Shown: positions 6,972-16,526 of the stretch, one piece after another
How positions within the stretch are numbered: position 1 is the first letter of the stretch
How the letters are laid out: each line of letters opens with the position of its first letter
Source of the DNA: Lentibacillus populi
GTDB taxonomy: Bacteria; Bacillota; Bacilli; Bacillales; Amphibacillaceae
Assembly: GCA_014642895.1 (NCBI GenBank)
Contig: BMJD01000013.1
Span: 22,868-86,867 of the forward strand
Reading direction: 5' to 3'
DNA length: 64,000 bases
Made by a program: the position numbers and the translations under genes
Notes under the pieces: generated by a model
The model's database searches: none
Seen by the model: only the letters and a program-made list of their open reading frames with translations
What the model was told of the DNA's origin: nothing

Positions 6972-9011
6972 ATGACAAGATATCGATTAGCAGCTGATAT
7001 TGGAGGTACGTTTACCGATGTAGTACTATTTGATAAACAAACCGGCCAATATAATGCTGAAAAGGTACCTACAACAGTTAAAAATTTATCTGATGGTGTT
7101 TTAAGTGGTATTAATAGAATGGTACAAGATTTTAATGAAGTTGATTTCTTTGTACACGGAACTACAGTTGGCTTAAATGCTTTCTTAGAAAGAAAAGGTG
7201 CCAATATGGCTCTTATAGTTACATCTGGATTTAGAGACCTGTATGAGATCGGACGAGCCAACCGTTCGGAAATCTATAATATCCAATATCGGCAACCCGA
7301 TCCACTTATTAAACGACGCCATGTATATGAAGTAGAAGAACGGATTTTAGTAGATGGCAAGATTGACATGCCACTAAATTACGAAAGCCTTCAAAATGTA
7401 ATTAATGAAATTGCTGAAAAAGATTATGACTCAGTATCTGTCTGTTTATTACATTCGTATAAAAATCCTGAACATGAAAGATTGATTAAGCAAAAAATCA
7501 AAGAACAACTTCCTGAAATGTCCGTTTCTTTGTCACATGAAGTGGTACGGGAATGGCGCGAATATGAGCGGACCAGCACAACAGTTATCAATGCGTATAT
7601 TGCACCTATCGTTGAAAATTATTTATCAAAATTCGAATCCGAAATTGACAATCGAGGGTTGGATAGAGATTTATATATTATGCAATCAAATGGAGGCGTA
7701 ATGACTTCAGAAATTGCGAAGAACAAACCAATTCAAACACTTTTATCTGGGCCAGTAGGCGGGACAATGGGCAGTCTAACATTGGGCCAACAAACTGCCA
7801 ACGAAAACTTGATTTGTGTTGATATGGGGGGAACTAGCTTTGATGTAAGTATGGTAATTAATGGTGACCCGGACGTAACTTCTGAAGCAAATATTGAAAA
7901 GTTTCCTATATTATCTCCGATGGTTAACATGCATACCATTGGTGCTGGAGGGGGCTCAATAGCATGGATTGAAGGCGGTGGTTTACGTGTTGGACCACAT
8001 AGCGCCGGTGCTACCCCTGGACCTGCGTGTTATGGAAACGGTGGAACAGAAGCAACTGTTACAGACGCTAACCTAATACTTGGTCGAATTGATGCTGATG
8101 GCTTCCTAGGCGGTAAAATGAAACTTGATTGGAATGCTGCATATGAAGCAATTGAAAAAATAGCTATAAAGCTTGATTTGAGCGTTGTTGAGACTGCTGA
8201 AGGTATTTGTGATATTGCTAATGCAAAAATGGCAGATGCGATTAGAACATTAACTGTTACAAAAGGAATTGACCCTCGTGACTTTTCCTTGGTTGCATTT
8301 GGGAGAGCAGGACCAATGCACTCAATGTTAATTGCAGATCATTTAGATATTAATAGAATTTTAATTCCAACTGTTGCTGGCACATTTTCTGCTTGGGGAA
8401 TGCTTCAAACGGATATTCGTCATGATGACGTACGTAACTATGTATCTTTTTTAGAAAATAGTGATTTTAGTAAAATAGAAGATCTCTATAATGATATGGA
8501 ACGAGAAGCAGAAATCGTTCTTAATCAACAGAATATTGGTAAGGAAGATATTCAATTCACACGATTAGTTGATTTACGCTATGTAGGGCAGGAGTACACG
8601 GTAACTGTTCCTCTAGTAGATGGCAAAATTGAAAGTAATTCCATTAATCGTTTGACAGAACTTTTCAATAATACCCATCAGAATATATATGGTCATAGTA
8701 ATCCTGAAGGGGCTGTAGAGGTTGTTAACTTACGTATTGTAGGTTTAGGAAAATTAGAGAACGAAGAGAATATTCAAAGTAGTGATAAGGTATTAGGAAG
8801 TCCTGAACCAATTCGCAGAAAAGCAGTTGTATGGAATAATAAAGAAATAGAAACCCCAGTTTATTCAACAAATGATCTAGCCTTCGGACATATAGTAAGT
8901 GGACCAACAATCATCGAATCTTCCACATCGACTATTGTTGTTCCAGAATATTATACAGTTAATGTAGACAGATTCGGAAATCTCGAGGTAATAAGGAGGA
9001 ATGAAAAATGA
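6972..9011 (+). CDS. hyuA: Hydantoinase/5-oxoprolinase family protein, subunit A (HyuA)
   Basis: 679 residues, full length for HyuA. The N-terminal actin-like ATP-binding motif RLAADIGGTFTDVVLF and the second phosphate motif LICVDMGGTSFDVS are clear, as are the glycine-rich GAGGGSIAWIEGG and the FGRAGPMH segment. HyuA/HyuB enzymes open cyclic imide or lactam rings with ATP (N-methylhydantoin, 5-oxoproline) or carboxylate ketones. AGGAGG precedes the ATG. The stop overlaps the hyuB start by 4 bp. The exact substrate is not known; nearby proline-type genes and an NCS1 permease suggest a cyclic nitrogen compound. Confidence 0.92.
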   Translation: MTRYRLAADIGGTFTDVVLFDKQTGQYNAEKVPTTVKNLSDGVLSGINRMVQDFNEVDFFVHGTTVGLNAFLERKGANMALIVTSGFRDLYEIGRANRSEIYNIQYRQPDPLIKRRHVYEVEERILVDGKIDMPLNYESLQNVINEIAEKDYDSVSVCLLHSYKNPEHERLIKQKIKEQLPEMSVSLSHEVVREWREYERTSTTVINAYIAPIVENYLSKFESEIDNRGLDRDLYIMQSNGGVMTSEIAKNKPIQTLLSGPVGGTMGSLTLGQQTANENLICVDMGGTSFDVSMVINGDPDVTSEANIEKFPILSPMVNMHTIGAGGGSIAWIEGGGLRVGPHSAGATPGPACYGNGGTEATVTDANLILGRIDADGFLGGKMKLDWNAAYEAIEKIAIKLDLSVVETAEGICDIANAKMADAIRTLTVTKGIDPRDFSLVAFGRAGPMHSMLIADHLDINRILIPTVAGTFSAWGMLQTDIRHDDVRNYVSFLENSDFSKIEDLYNDMEREAEIVLNQQNIGKEDIQFTRLVDLRYVGQEYTVTVPLVDGKIESNSINRLTELFNNTHQNIYGHSNPEGAVEVVNLRIVGLGKLENEENIQSSDKVLGSPEPIRRKAVVWNNKEIETPVYSTNDLAFGHIVSGPTIIESSTSTIVVPEYYTVNVDRFGNLEVIRRNEK

Positions 9012-10723
9012 GTGAAACAAAAACACCTATTTTTTTAGAAAATCCAGTTACTACAGAAATTATTCGTAATGCATTAATTTCTGCAGCAGAAGAAATGAAC
9101 GAAAGTCTAGCACGAAGCTCCTTCTCACCAATAATTTATGAAATGAAGGATTGTAGTGTTGGAATTTATAATGAAAATGCTGAATTACTTGGGCAATCAT
9201 CCGGTCTACCAATGTTTTTGGGAAATTTGGACGTATGTATTAGGGAAACCACAAATTTCATAGGCGGAAATGATAACTATAAACCCGGAGATATTTATAT
9301 CATGAATGACTCTTATTTAGCTGGGTCACATTTAAATGATATAACAATAATTTCTCCAATATTTTATGATGATTATTTAGTAGGTTTTTCGGCAACACGC
9401 GCTCACTGGCTGGACATTGGCGCAAAAGATCCTGGCTATCCAATGGATGCAATAGAAATTTACCAGGAAGGAGTTAGAATTCCTCCAACTAAAATTTATG
9501 ATGCTGGTGAACCCCGTAAGGACATTATTCAGCTTATTACTATAAATAGTAGATTGAGTAATGATGCTTTAGGAGATATGAATGCTCAAATAGCTGCATG
9601 CCGGACTGGCGAAAAAAGAGTTTACGACATTATTAGAAAACATAGTCTTGATACTTTTAGACGCTCAATTAAGGATATTTTTAAGCAATCCGAAATTATG
9701 GATAAAGAGCAGATTTCAAGTATACCTGATGGTGTATATGAAGAAGAAGGTTACTTAGATAATGACGGCGTAACCGATGACCCCGTGCTAGTCAAGGTAA
9801 AAGTAACTATAGCCGGTGACCGTTTAACAATTGATCTAACCGGGTCTAGTGAACAAAGACAAGGTATGACAAACTGCGGACTTGCACAAACTGTTTCAGC
9901 TTGTCGTGTGGCATTTAAACATCTAATAGGACCTGACTCTCCAGTTACTGGAGGTAATTTTAAAACGATGGATATTATCGTTCCCAAAAGAACGATATTC
10001 AGTGCAGAAGAGCCAGCTGCCTGTGGGTGGTATTTTACTTCTCTTGGATTATTAATAGATTTAATTGTAAAGGCTTTATCACCAGTACTTAAGGAACAAA
10101 GTGCAGCAGCCCATTATGGGGATTCTATGGTAATTACCGTTGCTGGACATGATAAAAAGTCAAACTCGACATTTCTATACGTTGAACCAACGGCCGGTGG
10201 ATGGGGAGCATTTTCCGCCAACGATGGCCAATCTGGTTTAATTAATAACTCAAATGGTGATTTTAAAAACTTACCTGTTGAAGTCCTTGAGGGTAAATAT
10301 CCTCTTAAAATTAACTCTTATTTGTTAAGAGAAAATTCTGGAGGTGCTGGAAAAACTCGAGGTGGGCTAGGTGTTACAAGAGAATACGAACTTAGAACCA
10401 ATGCTAACTTATCAATGTGGTTCGAACGATCGAAAACCCCAGGTTGGGGATTATTTGGTGGACAATCTGGAAAACCACCAATAGTAACGGTTAAGACATC
10501 TAATGGAGAAGAAGACATATTGAAAGTAAATGCAAAACCACTTTCTAAAGGGGATTGCGTTATTGTTAAAACTGGCGGAGGTGGCGGTTTCGGAAATCCA
10601 CTTGAACGCCCTCTCGAAAATGTTTTAGAAGATATAATTGATGGTTACATCGATGCCGACACAGCGTCTAAAGAGTATGGTGTAACCTACGATTCAAGCA
10701 CAGTGCAAGTGCATAGAAACTAA
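9008..10723 (+). CDS. hyuB: Hydantoinase/5-oxoprolinase family protein, subunit B (HyuB)
   Basis: 571 residues, the usual HyuB length. Family segments are visible: the N-terminal FSPIIYEMKDCSVGIYN, GDIYIMNDSYLAGSHLND around residue 95, the glycine-rich LLRENSGGAGKTRGGLGV and the C-terminal VKTGGGGGFGNPLERP. It forms the catalytic complex with HyuA. The start overlaps the hyuA stop (ATGA), so the pair is translationally coupled. A second, diverged pair is at 16527-20306. Confidence 0.92.
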   Translation: MSETKTPIFLENPVTTEIIRNALISAAEEMNESLARSSFSPIIYEMKDCSVGIYNENAELLGQSSGLPMFLGNLDVCIRETTNFIGGNDNYKPGDIYIMNDSYLAGSHLNDITIISPIFYDDYLVGFSATRAHWLDIGAKDPGYPMDAIEIYQEGVRIPPTKIYDAGEPRKDIIQLITINSRLSNDALGDMNAQIAACRTGEKRVYDIIRKHSLDTFRRSIKDIFKQSEIMDKEQISSIPDGVYEEEGYLDNDGVTDDPVLVKVKVTIAGDRLTIDLTGSSEQRQGMTNCGLAQTVSACRVAFKHLIGPDSPVTGGNFKTMDIIVPKRTIFSAEEPAACGWYFTSLGLLIDLIVKALSPVLKEQSAAAHYGDSMVITVAGHDKKSNSTFLYVEPTAGGWGAFSANDGQSGLINNSNGDFKNLPVEVLEGKYPLKINSYLLRENSGGAGKTRGGLGVTREYELRTNANLSMWFERSKTPGWGLFGGQSGKPPIVTVKTSNGEEDILKVNAKPLSKGDCVIVKTGGGGGFGNPLERPLENVLEDIIDGYIDADTASKEYGVTYDSSTVQVHRN

Positions 10724-10749
10724 AAAACTTTTTACCGGAACGAAATAAA

Positions 10750-11179
10750 GTGCGACATATAAAAATACGCTTTAGGGGGGAGAAGAATTCACTGCAACCC
10801 TACTTGAAGATCAAGCACCTAAAACTTGTGAAGTGGTTTGGAACGCTTTCCCTTTATGAAAGTATTGTCACACAATCAAGGTGGTCCGGAAGAGAAGTAA
10901 ACCTAGCTTACACTCTGATGATCATCCTATTGGTGAAAATCAAACCATTTATACAAGTATAGTTCAAGTTTGCTATTGGCGCGATTGGAACTGAGAAGTG
11001 TCTAACCCCCCTTCTCAGGCCATCGCCATTTACTATGGTGACGAATTGGCTAGAAGACATAGGGGAAATGAGCCAGTGAATGTGCCCAGATTGATTATAA
11101 ACAGATCCAACCCCTTAAAAATGTGGGGAAACGTATTTGGACAGAAGGTATAGAGAGAATCTATTTTGAACGCAAATAA
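10750..11179 (+). pseudogene. Decayed DUF3830 family gene
   Basis: Pieces of one DUF3830 (cyclophilin-like) protein are spread over three frames: FTATLLEDQAPKTCEVVWNA, then YESIVTQSRWSGREVNLA, then AIAIYYGDELARRHRGNEP and the C-terminal PLKNVGKRIWTEGIERIYF. At least three frameshifts and a TGA interrupt it. Such genes are common neighbours of hydantoinase loci. It occupies the space between hyuB and the NCS1 permease, so the operon once contained four genes. Confidence 0.78.
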
Positions 11180-11211
11180 AATATTTTGAAATATTAGGAG
11201 GTTTTGGATAT

Positions 11212-12528
11212 ATGGTTATGGATAAAAATACAGATTCACCCCTTTCTGCTGTCCCAGCCTCAGAACGGCAACATTGGATTGTCCCCGCTAGTATTTTTGG
11301 TGGTTTGGAATTTGCTGTTCCAGTCATTATGGTTGGAGCAACATTAGCAGGTAGCTTTAGTATATCAAACGTATTTTGGATATTAGTAGTTGGCTTAGTC
11401 ATAATACAATGGATTGGAAATGCTTTGCAAGGCTACCTAGGAGCTAAAACAGGACGCCCATCATCTGTTATTGCAAGATCTGCCTTTGGTTCAATTCAAG
11501 CTCGATTTATTGTTGGATTGGCCCTTGTTGTTTTGAATGTTGGTTGGTTCGGAATAAATACATCCGTAGCAGGAAATGCATTATCGGCAATGTTTGGAAT
11601 TGATTACACTGAAAATTGGATTATGTGGGCAATAATAACTCTAATTGCTGGATTGTTATTTGCACTTCCAGCTGTATTAGGATACAACTCAATGAAGTGG
11701 ACAGATTATGTTGCAGTACCCGCTGGAATTCTTCTTATTTCAGGTGGTGTATATTATGCTTTAAGAGGAGAAGGCTGGGATAAAATACTTTCGTGGAACC
11801 CAGATCCATCTATAACTTTTTTCGGAGCAATTAGCTTAGTTTTAGGTGCTAATGTCGCACAGTGGTTAATCGCTTCTGATTACACTCGCTACTCAAAACC
11901 AACACTTAAAGATCAAACTCTAATTCCTTTAGGTATTGTTGCAATTGGAATGCTCTTTTTCTTAACTGGCGCAGTTATGTCCGTTGGGGTAGGTAATCCC
12001 GATATAGTGGCTGTTATGCAAGATCTTGGTTTTCCTTTTTGGGGGTTTTTGATTTTATGGATTGCCCTTTGGACAAGTCAACTTGTTGCAAGCTATTCAA
12101 TTGGTTTGGCAGCATCAAATATGTTGAATGTTGACACAAGTAAGGGCAGAGCAATTCTAACAGTAGTCGGATCTGTATTAGGTGTAGTTTTATCGATAGC
12201 TGGTATTTTAAATTACTTCATGGATTTTCTTATTATCATGGCTGTAATTTATCCATCAATTGCAGCGGTAATGTTTGCTGACTTTTTCTTTATTCGAAAG
12301 CAGGAATGGGTAGATAACCAAGGTTGGAATTGGATTGCAACAATTGCGATATTAGCAGGTTCATCTGTCGGATATCTAACTGAGTATGTTGTTAAAATTG
12401 GAATTCCAGCTCTACAATCTTTGGTTATTTCTGGTATAGTTTATTTACTTGTTATGAAAATTAAATCTCAAGTCAAACCAGATCACTTCACAAATTCAGG
12501 TTACTCAAAACAGGATCTTGTTAGCTAG
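11212..12528 (+). CDS. NCS1-family nucleobase/hydantoin:cation symporter
   Basis: 438 residues with about 12 hydrophobic segments. The start PASERQHWIVPASIFGGLEF and the segments SSVIARSAFGSIQARF and GMFGIDY-like loop follow the CodB/HyuP (NCS1) pattern; these proteins import cytosine, allantoin, hydantoins and related rings with Na+ or H+. AGGAGG lies 10 bp before the ATG. It is a close paralogue of the permease at 14678-16021, and each permease belongs to one hyuAB locus, which supports uptake of the hyu substrate. Confidence 0.88.
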   Translation: MVMDKNTDSPLSAVPASERQHWIVPASIFGGLEFAVPVIMVGATLAGSFSISNVFWILVVGLVIIQWIGNALQGYLGAKTGRPSSVIARSAFGSIQARFIVGLALVVLNVGWFGINTSVAGNALSAMFGIDYTENWIMWAIITLIAGLLFALPAVLGYNSMKWTDYVAVPAGILLISGGVYYALRGEGWDKILSWNPDPSITFFGAISLVLGANVAQWLIASDYTRYSKPTLKDQTLIPLGIVAIGMLFFLTGAVMSVGVGNPDIVAVMQDLGFPFWGFLILWIALWTSQLVASYSIGLAASNMLNVDTSKGRAILTVVGSVLGVVLSIAGILNYFMDFLIIMAVIYPSIAAVMFADFFFIRKQEWVDNQGWNWIATIAILAGSSVGYLTEYVVKIGIPALQSLVISGIVYLLVMKIKSQVKPDHFTNSGYSKQDLVS

Positions 12529-12631
12529 CTACATTTTCACTAAATAAGTAGCGAATTAATAGTCTAAATAGTCAACATGTTAAGTCGTTAGTTCAAACAT
12601 AAAAGCCATATCTATCAAGTAGTAAAAATAA

Positions 12632-12670
12632 AAATCACTATGCTCTAATAAAATTTGAGCATAGTGATTT
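12632..12670 (-). terminator. Terminator with perfect 14-bp stem
   Basis: AAATCACTATGCTC and GAGCATAGTGATTT flank an 11-nt loop; on the minus strand the stem is followed by TTATTTTTAC. It could serve the racemase remnant (minus) and also end the NCS1 transcript (plus). Confidence 0.65.
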
Positions 12671-13308
12671 CCAAAAGTTTCCCCTTTGATTAATTCTCCC
12701 CGCGCATATAACGTTGCTACCCTTGCACTTGCCCCTGTACCACATGGCGAACGGTCAATTTGTCGATCGGCAAATATTGTTACATTTTTCAAATCCGCTT
12801 TTTCTACTGATGGTTCATCCGAAAAAATGACCCCATATATATCTTTAAATCATTTTGCAGTGAGTGCTTTACGTCCAGATTTTCTTCAATATAATATTTA
12901 ATTTTCATACCCCAGTCCTGTAACTCTGGCAAACTTTCATTATTCACGTGTAAATTTATTTTGACACTGTCAAGAATTGCTCCTTCAAGGGCAATGTCTG
13001 CTGTAGACGAATGATCAGCAATTTTCACCGGAAATTCTTTTTTGTAAACAAACGATCGACTTTTTCAAACCAAACTGACCTTCAGGCATAAGCGTTTACT
13101 TCTCCTGCCGGACTATCAATGACAAATTTTCGCTCACCTTGTACTTCATATTTGCCAGTTTCCACAATATGATCTAAATGTTTAATGCAATCCGCTCTTC
13201 GCTCCGGTTGCGTGGCCCTCTTAATTTCCGGAAAACCACCCGTTATGATTCTTAGTGGTTCTCCTGCCACGTGTAAATCTCCGTTGACAGCAATCGATTG
13301 AAATGCAT
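12671..13308 (-). pseudogene. Proline racemase / hydroxyproline epimerase-dehydratase family gene, decayed
   Basis: In order on the minus strand: start MHFNRLLST at 13308 behind GGAGGTGG; after a 1-bp frameshift, [29 protein letters not shown]; then directly VETGKYEV, so about 60 residues that normally carry the first catalytic Cys (MCGH region) are deleted; DVKHS and VKINLHVN segments in another frame; finally [20 protein letters not shown] with the second catalytic Cys. The C-terminus after about GETF is replaced by the terminator hairpin. At least three frame changes. The family interconverts or dehydrates proline and hydroxyproline isomers, fitting the dehydrogenase operon at 535-2367. 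Confidence 0.87.
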
Positions 13309-13382
13309 AAATCCACCTCCCTATTTTTTATATTATCTTATTGTAACTCTTATGCTACATTAGATTTTTTTGACCGCCATTT

Positions 13383-13399
13383 CTGGTACAAATCTTGCA
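13383..13399 (+). promoter_or_regulatory. Sigma-54 (-24/-12) promoter of the M24 peptidase
   Basis: CTGGTACAAATCTTGCA, GG and GC 10 bp apart, one mismatch in the -24 element (TGGTAC for TGGCAC). The start codon is 39 bp further on. Confidence 0.75.
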
Positions 13400-13437
13400 T
13401 GAAATGATAAGGTAGAATAAGAAATGGAGGTTATACG

Positions 13438-14544
13438 ATGACTATCGACTACAAAAGTAGATTAAAAACACTGCAAGAGCGTTTAGAAGAAAAAAATATA
13501 GAGGTGGCGATGATTACTGCGCCGGCAAATGTATTCTATTATACTGGTTTTAATTCCGATCCTCATGAACGGTTTATGTCGTTAGTTCTGGATAACCGAA
13601 CGCAAAAATTCACCCTTTTCGTTCCAGCGTTGGATAAGGAAATGGCTGAACAGGCGTCGATCGTGAAAAACATTGTCCCGATTTCCGATGAAGAAGATCC
13701 ATATACCAAACTCAAACATGAGCTAGGCGATGAAATAAACCGTTTCGGGGTGGAAATGAAATCGGTAAGCATGTTCCAGCATCGACATTTGTCGTCGGCG
13801 TTTCCTCAAGCAGTTTATGAAGACATCCAGTCATTTATCAACGAACAACGACTCAAAAAGTCAAGAGACGAACTGATATATGTACAAAAAGCTGTAGATA
13901 TTATTGAAGAAGTACTTGCCGAGGGAATTAAAAAGGTGAAGCCAGGTATGACAGAATTGGAATTTACAGCCGAATTGGAATATCTCATGACAAAACATGG
14001 TGCAGAAGGTCCATCGTTTTCAACAATTGTGTTATCCGGCGAAAAAGCTGCATTACCACACGGAACGCCGGGTGATCGCGTTTTCCAAAGCGGTGACTTC
14101 TTATTAATTGATATGGGTGTCTCGATAAAAGAAGGTTACTGTTCTGATATTACGAGAACTTTTATTATTGGCGAAGCAACGGACAAGCAGAAAGAAATCT
14201 ATGACATTGTCTTGGAATCCAATCAAGCTGGAATAAATTCCGTACAAGGGGGAGTACCGCTTAAAACATTTGATATCACAGCTAGAAACGTTATTCATGA
14301 AAAAGGGTACGGTGATTATTTTAACAACCGTGTTGGGCATGGACTTGGTGTCGAAGTTCATGAAGAACCATCTGTCCATGAAAACAATGAACAGATTGCT
14401 GAAGCTGGATTGTTGTTTACGATCGAACCAGGGATTTACATACCTAATTATGGTGGGGTACGGATCGAGGATGAAGTCTATATTAACGAAAATGGTGAAG
14501 CGGAAGTGCTGACTTCATTTCCTAAGGAGCTGCAAATTTTATAA
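13438..14544 (+). CDS. M24 family Xaa-Pro peptidase
   Basis: 368 residues. N-terminal creatinase-like domain (MITAPANVFYYTGFNSDP) and metallopeptidase domain with ligands in LIDMGVSIKEGYCSDITRTF, VGHGLGVEVHEEP, TIEPGIYIP and GGVRIEDE. It differs from the peptidase at 3098-4156, so the region has two enzymes for Xaa-Pro peptides. GGAGG stands 8 bp before ATG. Its promoter is of the sigma-54 type, suggesting co-regulation with the dehydrogenase and hyu operons. Confidence 0.9.
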   Translation: MTIDYKSRLKTLQERLEEKNIEVAMITAPANVFYYTGFNSDPHERFMSLVLDNRTQKFTLFVPALDKEMAEQASIVKNIVPISDEEDPYTKLKHELGDEINRFGVEMKSVSMFQHRHLSSAFPQAVYEDIQSFINEQRLKKSRDELIYVQKAVDIIEEVLAEGIKKVKPGMTELEFTAELEYLMTKHGAEGPSFSTIVLSGEKAALPHGTPGDRVFQSGDFLLIDMGVSIKEGYCSDITRTFIIGEATDKQKEIYDIVLESNQAGINSVQGGVPLKTFDITARNVIHEKGYGDYFNNRVGHGLGVEVHEEPSVHENNEQIAEAGLLFTIEPGIYIPNYGGVRIEDEVYINENGEAEVLTSFPKELQIL

Positions 14545-14570
14545 GACTTACAAAACGTTCAATCAAAAAA

Positions 14571-14611
14571 GGAGACTCGATCTGAACCTTGTACCTGCAG
14601 AGCGAATCTCC
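14571..14611. terminator. Possible weak terminator between convergent genes
   Basis: GGAGACTCG / CGAATCTCC with one internal mismatch and a 23-nt loop, preceded by A-rich and followed by TTATCC. Imperfect. Confidence 0.35.
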
Positions 14612-14677
14612 TTATCCAAAAATCACCCGTGCAATGACTTTCACGCGGATGGCTTGATTTAATATTCAACTAAAAAT

Positions 14678-16021
14678 CTACTTCGCTTCCACTCCCAAAT
14701 CTACCGGCAAATCGCCTGACATACCTTCCGTAAAATGATCCGGTGCTACTTTCGCTTTTATTTTCATAGCAACATAATACACGATACCAGAAGCAATCAA
14801 GGATTGAACAGCTGGCAGTCCAAACGTCGTGACATATTGCGTAACATATCCTAATACCGTACCAACGACTAAACCAATCGTCGCCATCCAATTCCAGCCA
14901 CCGTTATCCTTCCAAGTACGTTTTCGAATGAGGAAGAAATCTACCATCATGACACCGGCAATTGCTGGATAAACTAGTGCTGTTAAGTATAAGAAGTCCA
15001 TAAAGTAGTCAAGGATCCCTGCCAACGCCACGACAATCGCGATGATCGTCCCACCGAAAGTAAGGAGTGCTCGTCCTTTATTCGAATTGACATTGAGCAT
15101 ATTGGCAAGGGCTAAACCCATACTGTAATTGTTTACGAGTTGACTGGTCCATGTCGCAAACCATAAAATCAAAAATCCCCAAACCGGGAAGCCTAAGTTC
15201 ATCATGACATTTACGATATCGGCGTCACCAACACCAACCGACATGACAGCACCAACGATGAACAACGGAAAACCGACTAGGACAATACCTGTTGGAATTA
15301 AGATATTATCTTTAATTGTGGGCTTTGCATAGCGGGTGTAGTCAGAAGCAATAACCCATTGTGACACGTTAGCACCAATAATTAGACTAATTGCCGCCAA
15401 AATTCCCATAGTTGGTTCGGGATCCCAGTTAGTAATGGTTTCCCATCCAGTATTTTTTAACGCATAATAAATACCACCAGCGATTAATAATAGACCTGCC
15501 GGAACTGCAATATAATCGGTCCATTTCATCGAACTATAACCGATGATTGACGGGATCGCAAAAAGTAATCCTGCTATTACGGTAATTAATGCCCATAGTC
15601 CCCATTGGGTAGTATAATCGACACCGAACATGGCAGATATAGCATTGCCGGCAACCGATGTCTGTACCGCCCACCAACCAAGCGAGACAACGAAAATCGT
15701 TAAACCAACAATAAATCGCGCCTGTGCTGACCCGAAACTAGTGCGCGCAATAACAGATGAAGAACGGCCTGTTTTCGCACCAATATACCCTTGGAGGGCG
15801 TTTCCACTCCATTGGATCACGAACAGCGCAATAATGAGGAAAAGGAGAATCTCACTTAAACCAAAGCTTCCGGCAAGTGTTGCTCCTACCATTAATACGG
15901 GAATGGTAAACTCTAGCCCACCAAAAATCATTGCTGGAGTCAACCAGTGTTGGCGCTGGTCGATTGGAACAGCCTGAAGTGCTTCATCTTTTTCCATGCT
16001 TTTGACATTTTTCTCGTTCAT
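14678..16021 (-). CDS. NCS1-family nucleobase/hydantoin:cation symporter
   Basis: 447 residues, about 12 membrane spans, start region QRQHWLTPAMIFGGLEF and GRSSSVIARTSFGSAQARF as in the paralogue at 11212. Last gene of the minus-strand hyu operon (regulator, hyuA, hyuB, cupin, permease). The 160-bp gap to the cupin gene holds a hairpin that may lower read-through. Inferred role: import of the ring compound used by the second hyuAB pair. Confidence 0.88.
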   Translation of the reverse strand: MNEKNVKSMEKDEALQAVPIDQRQHWLTPAMIFGGLEFTIPVLMVGATLAGSFGLSEILLFLIIALFVIQWSGNALQGYIGAKTGRSSSVIARTSFGSAQARFIVGLTIFVVSLGWWAVQTSVAGNAISAMFGVDYTTQWGLWALITVIAGLLFAIPSIIGYSSMKWTDYIAVPAGLLLIAGGIYYALKNTGWETITNWDPEPTMGILAAISLIIGANVSQWVIASDYTRYAKPTIKDNILIPTGIVLVGFPLFIVGAVMSVGVGDADIVNVMMNLGFPVWGFLILWFATWTSQLVNNYSMGLALANMLNVNSNKGRALLTFGGTIIAIVVALAGILDYFMDFLYLTALVYPAIAGVMMVDFFLIRKRTWKDNGGWNWMATIGLVVGTVLGYVTQYVTTFGLPAVQSLIASGIVYYVAMKIKAKVAPDHFTEGMSGDLPVDLGVEAK

Positions 16022-16147
16022 CTATTTACACCTTCCTTTATCATGTAAGATTGCTTTTTCATCCTTGGTGAGTATTGTTAAGAGGAGCAAATGAGTCCTA
16101 ATTTTCCACAGAGGTAAAAGATTCAGAAATATTTCAGGAAAATAGTA

Positions 16148-16171
16148 GTAGAAAAGCCACAACTCTTCTAC
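16148..16171 (-). terminator. Hairpin between cupin and permease genes
   Basis: GTAGAAAAG / CTCTTCTAC with one mismatch and a 6-nt loop; on the minus strand followed by TACTATTTTCC. Possibly a partial terminator that sets the permease level. Confidence 0.4.
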
Positions 16172-16184
16172 CACTTAATTTCCA

Positions 16185-16502
16185 TTATTTTTCCTTTACA
16201 AGTGCCCAGACAATTTGACATGGTTCATCACCTGCATTAACAGCCCAATGCTCTTCACCGGCAGGGATAAGCGTAGCATTAGATGCCCAAGCTTTATAGG
16301 GTTTGCCGCCACTCTCCCCTTCAACTCTTCCTTTCACTATAACGGAGTATTCGTTTTCTTCGTGTTTCGATAGACCTTCCTTTGGTACACGTTCACCCGG
16401 CGGAATAGTAACCGTACCAAACTGAACGTCTACATGTTTGTTCTTTTCCCGAAACAACGTTAACAATCCATTTTCATCAAAACCTTGTTCCTTAATTTCC
16501 AT
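16185..16502 (-). CDS. Cupin-domain protein
   Basis: 105 residues, single cupin barrel: VTIPPGERVP, KHEENEYSVIVKGRVEGESG and a second motif LIPAGEEHWAVNAGDEPC with conserved Gly, Pro and His. It lies 24 bp after hyuB in the operon. Small cupins in hyu operons may be enzymes or sensors; no function is assigned here. Confidence 0.82.
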   Translation of the reverse strand: MEIKEQGFDENGLLTLFREKNKHVDVQFGTVTIPPGERVPKEGLSKHEENEYSVIVKGRVEGESGGKPYKAWASNATLIPAGEEHWAVNAGDEPCQIVWALVKEK

Positions 16503-16526
16503 GTCATATCCCCCTGCACGTTTACT

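Noticed and set aside
11100..11211. Sigma-54 promoter before the plus-strand NCS1 permease
   Set aside because: TTGGACAGAAGGTATAG lacks the -12 GC at the right spacing.
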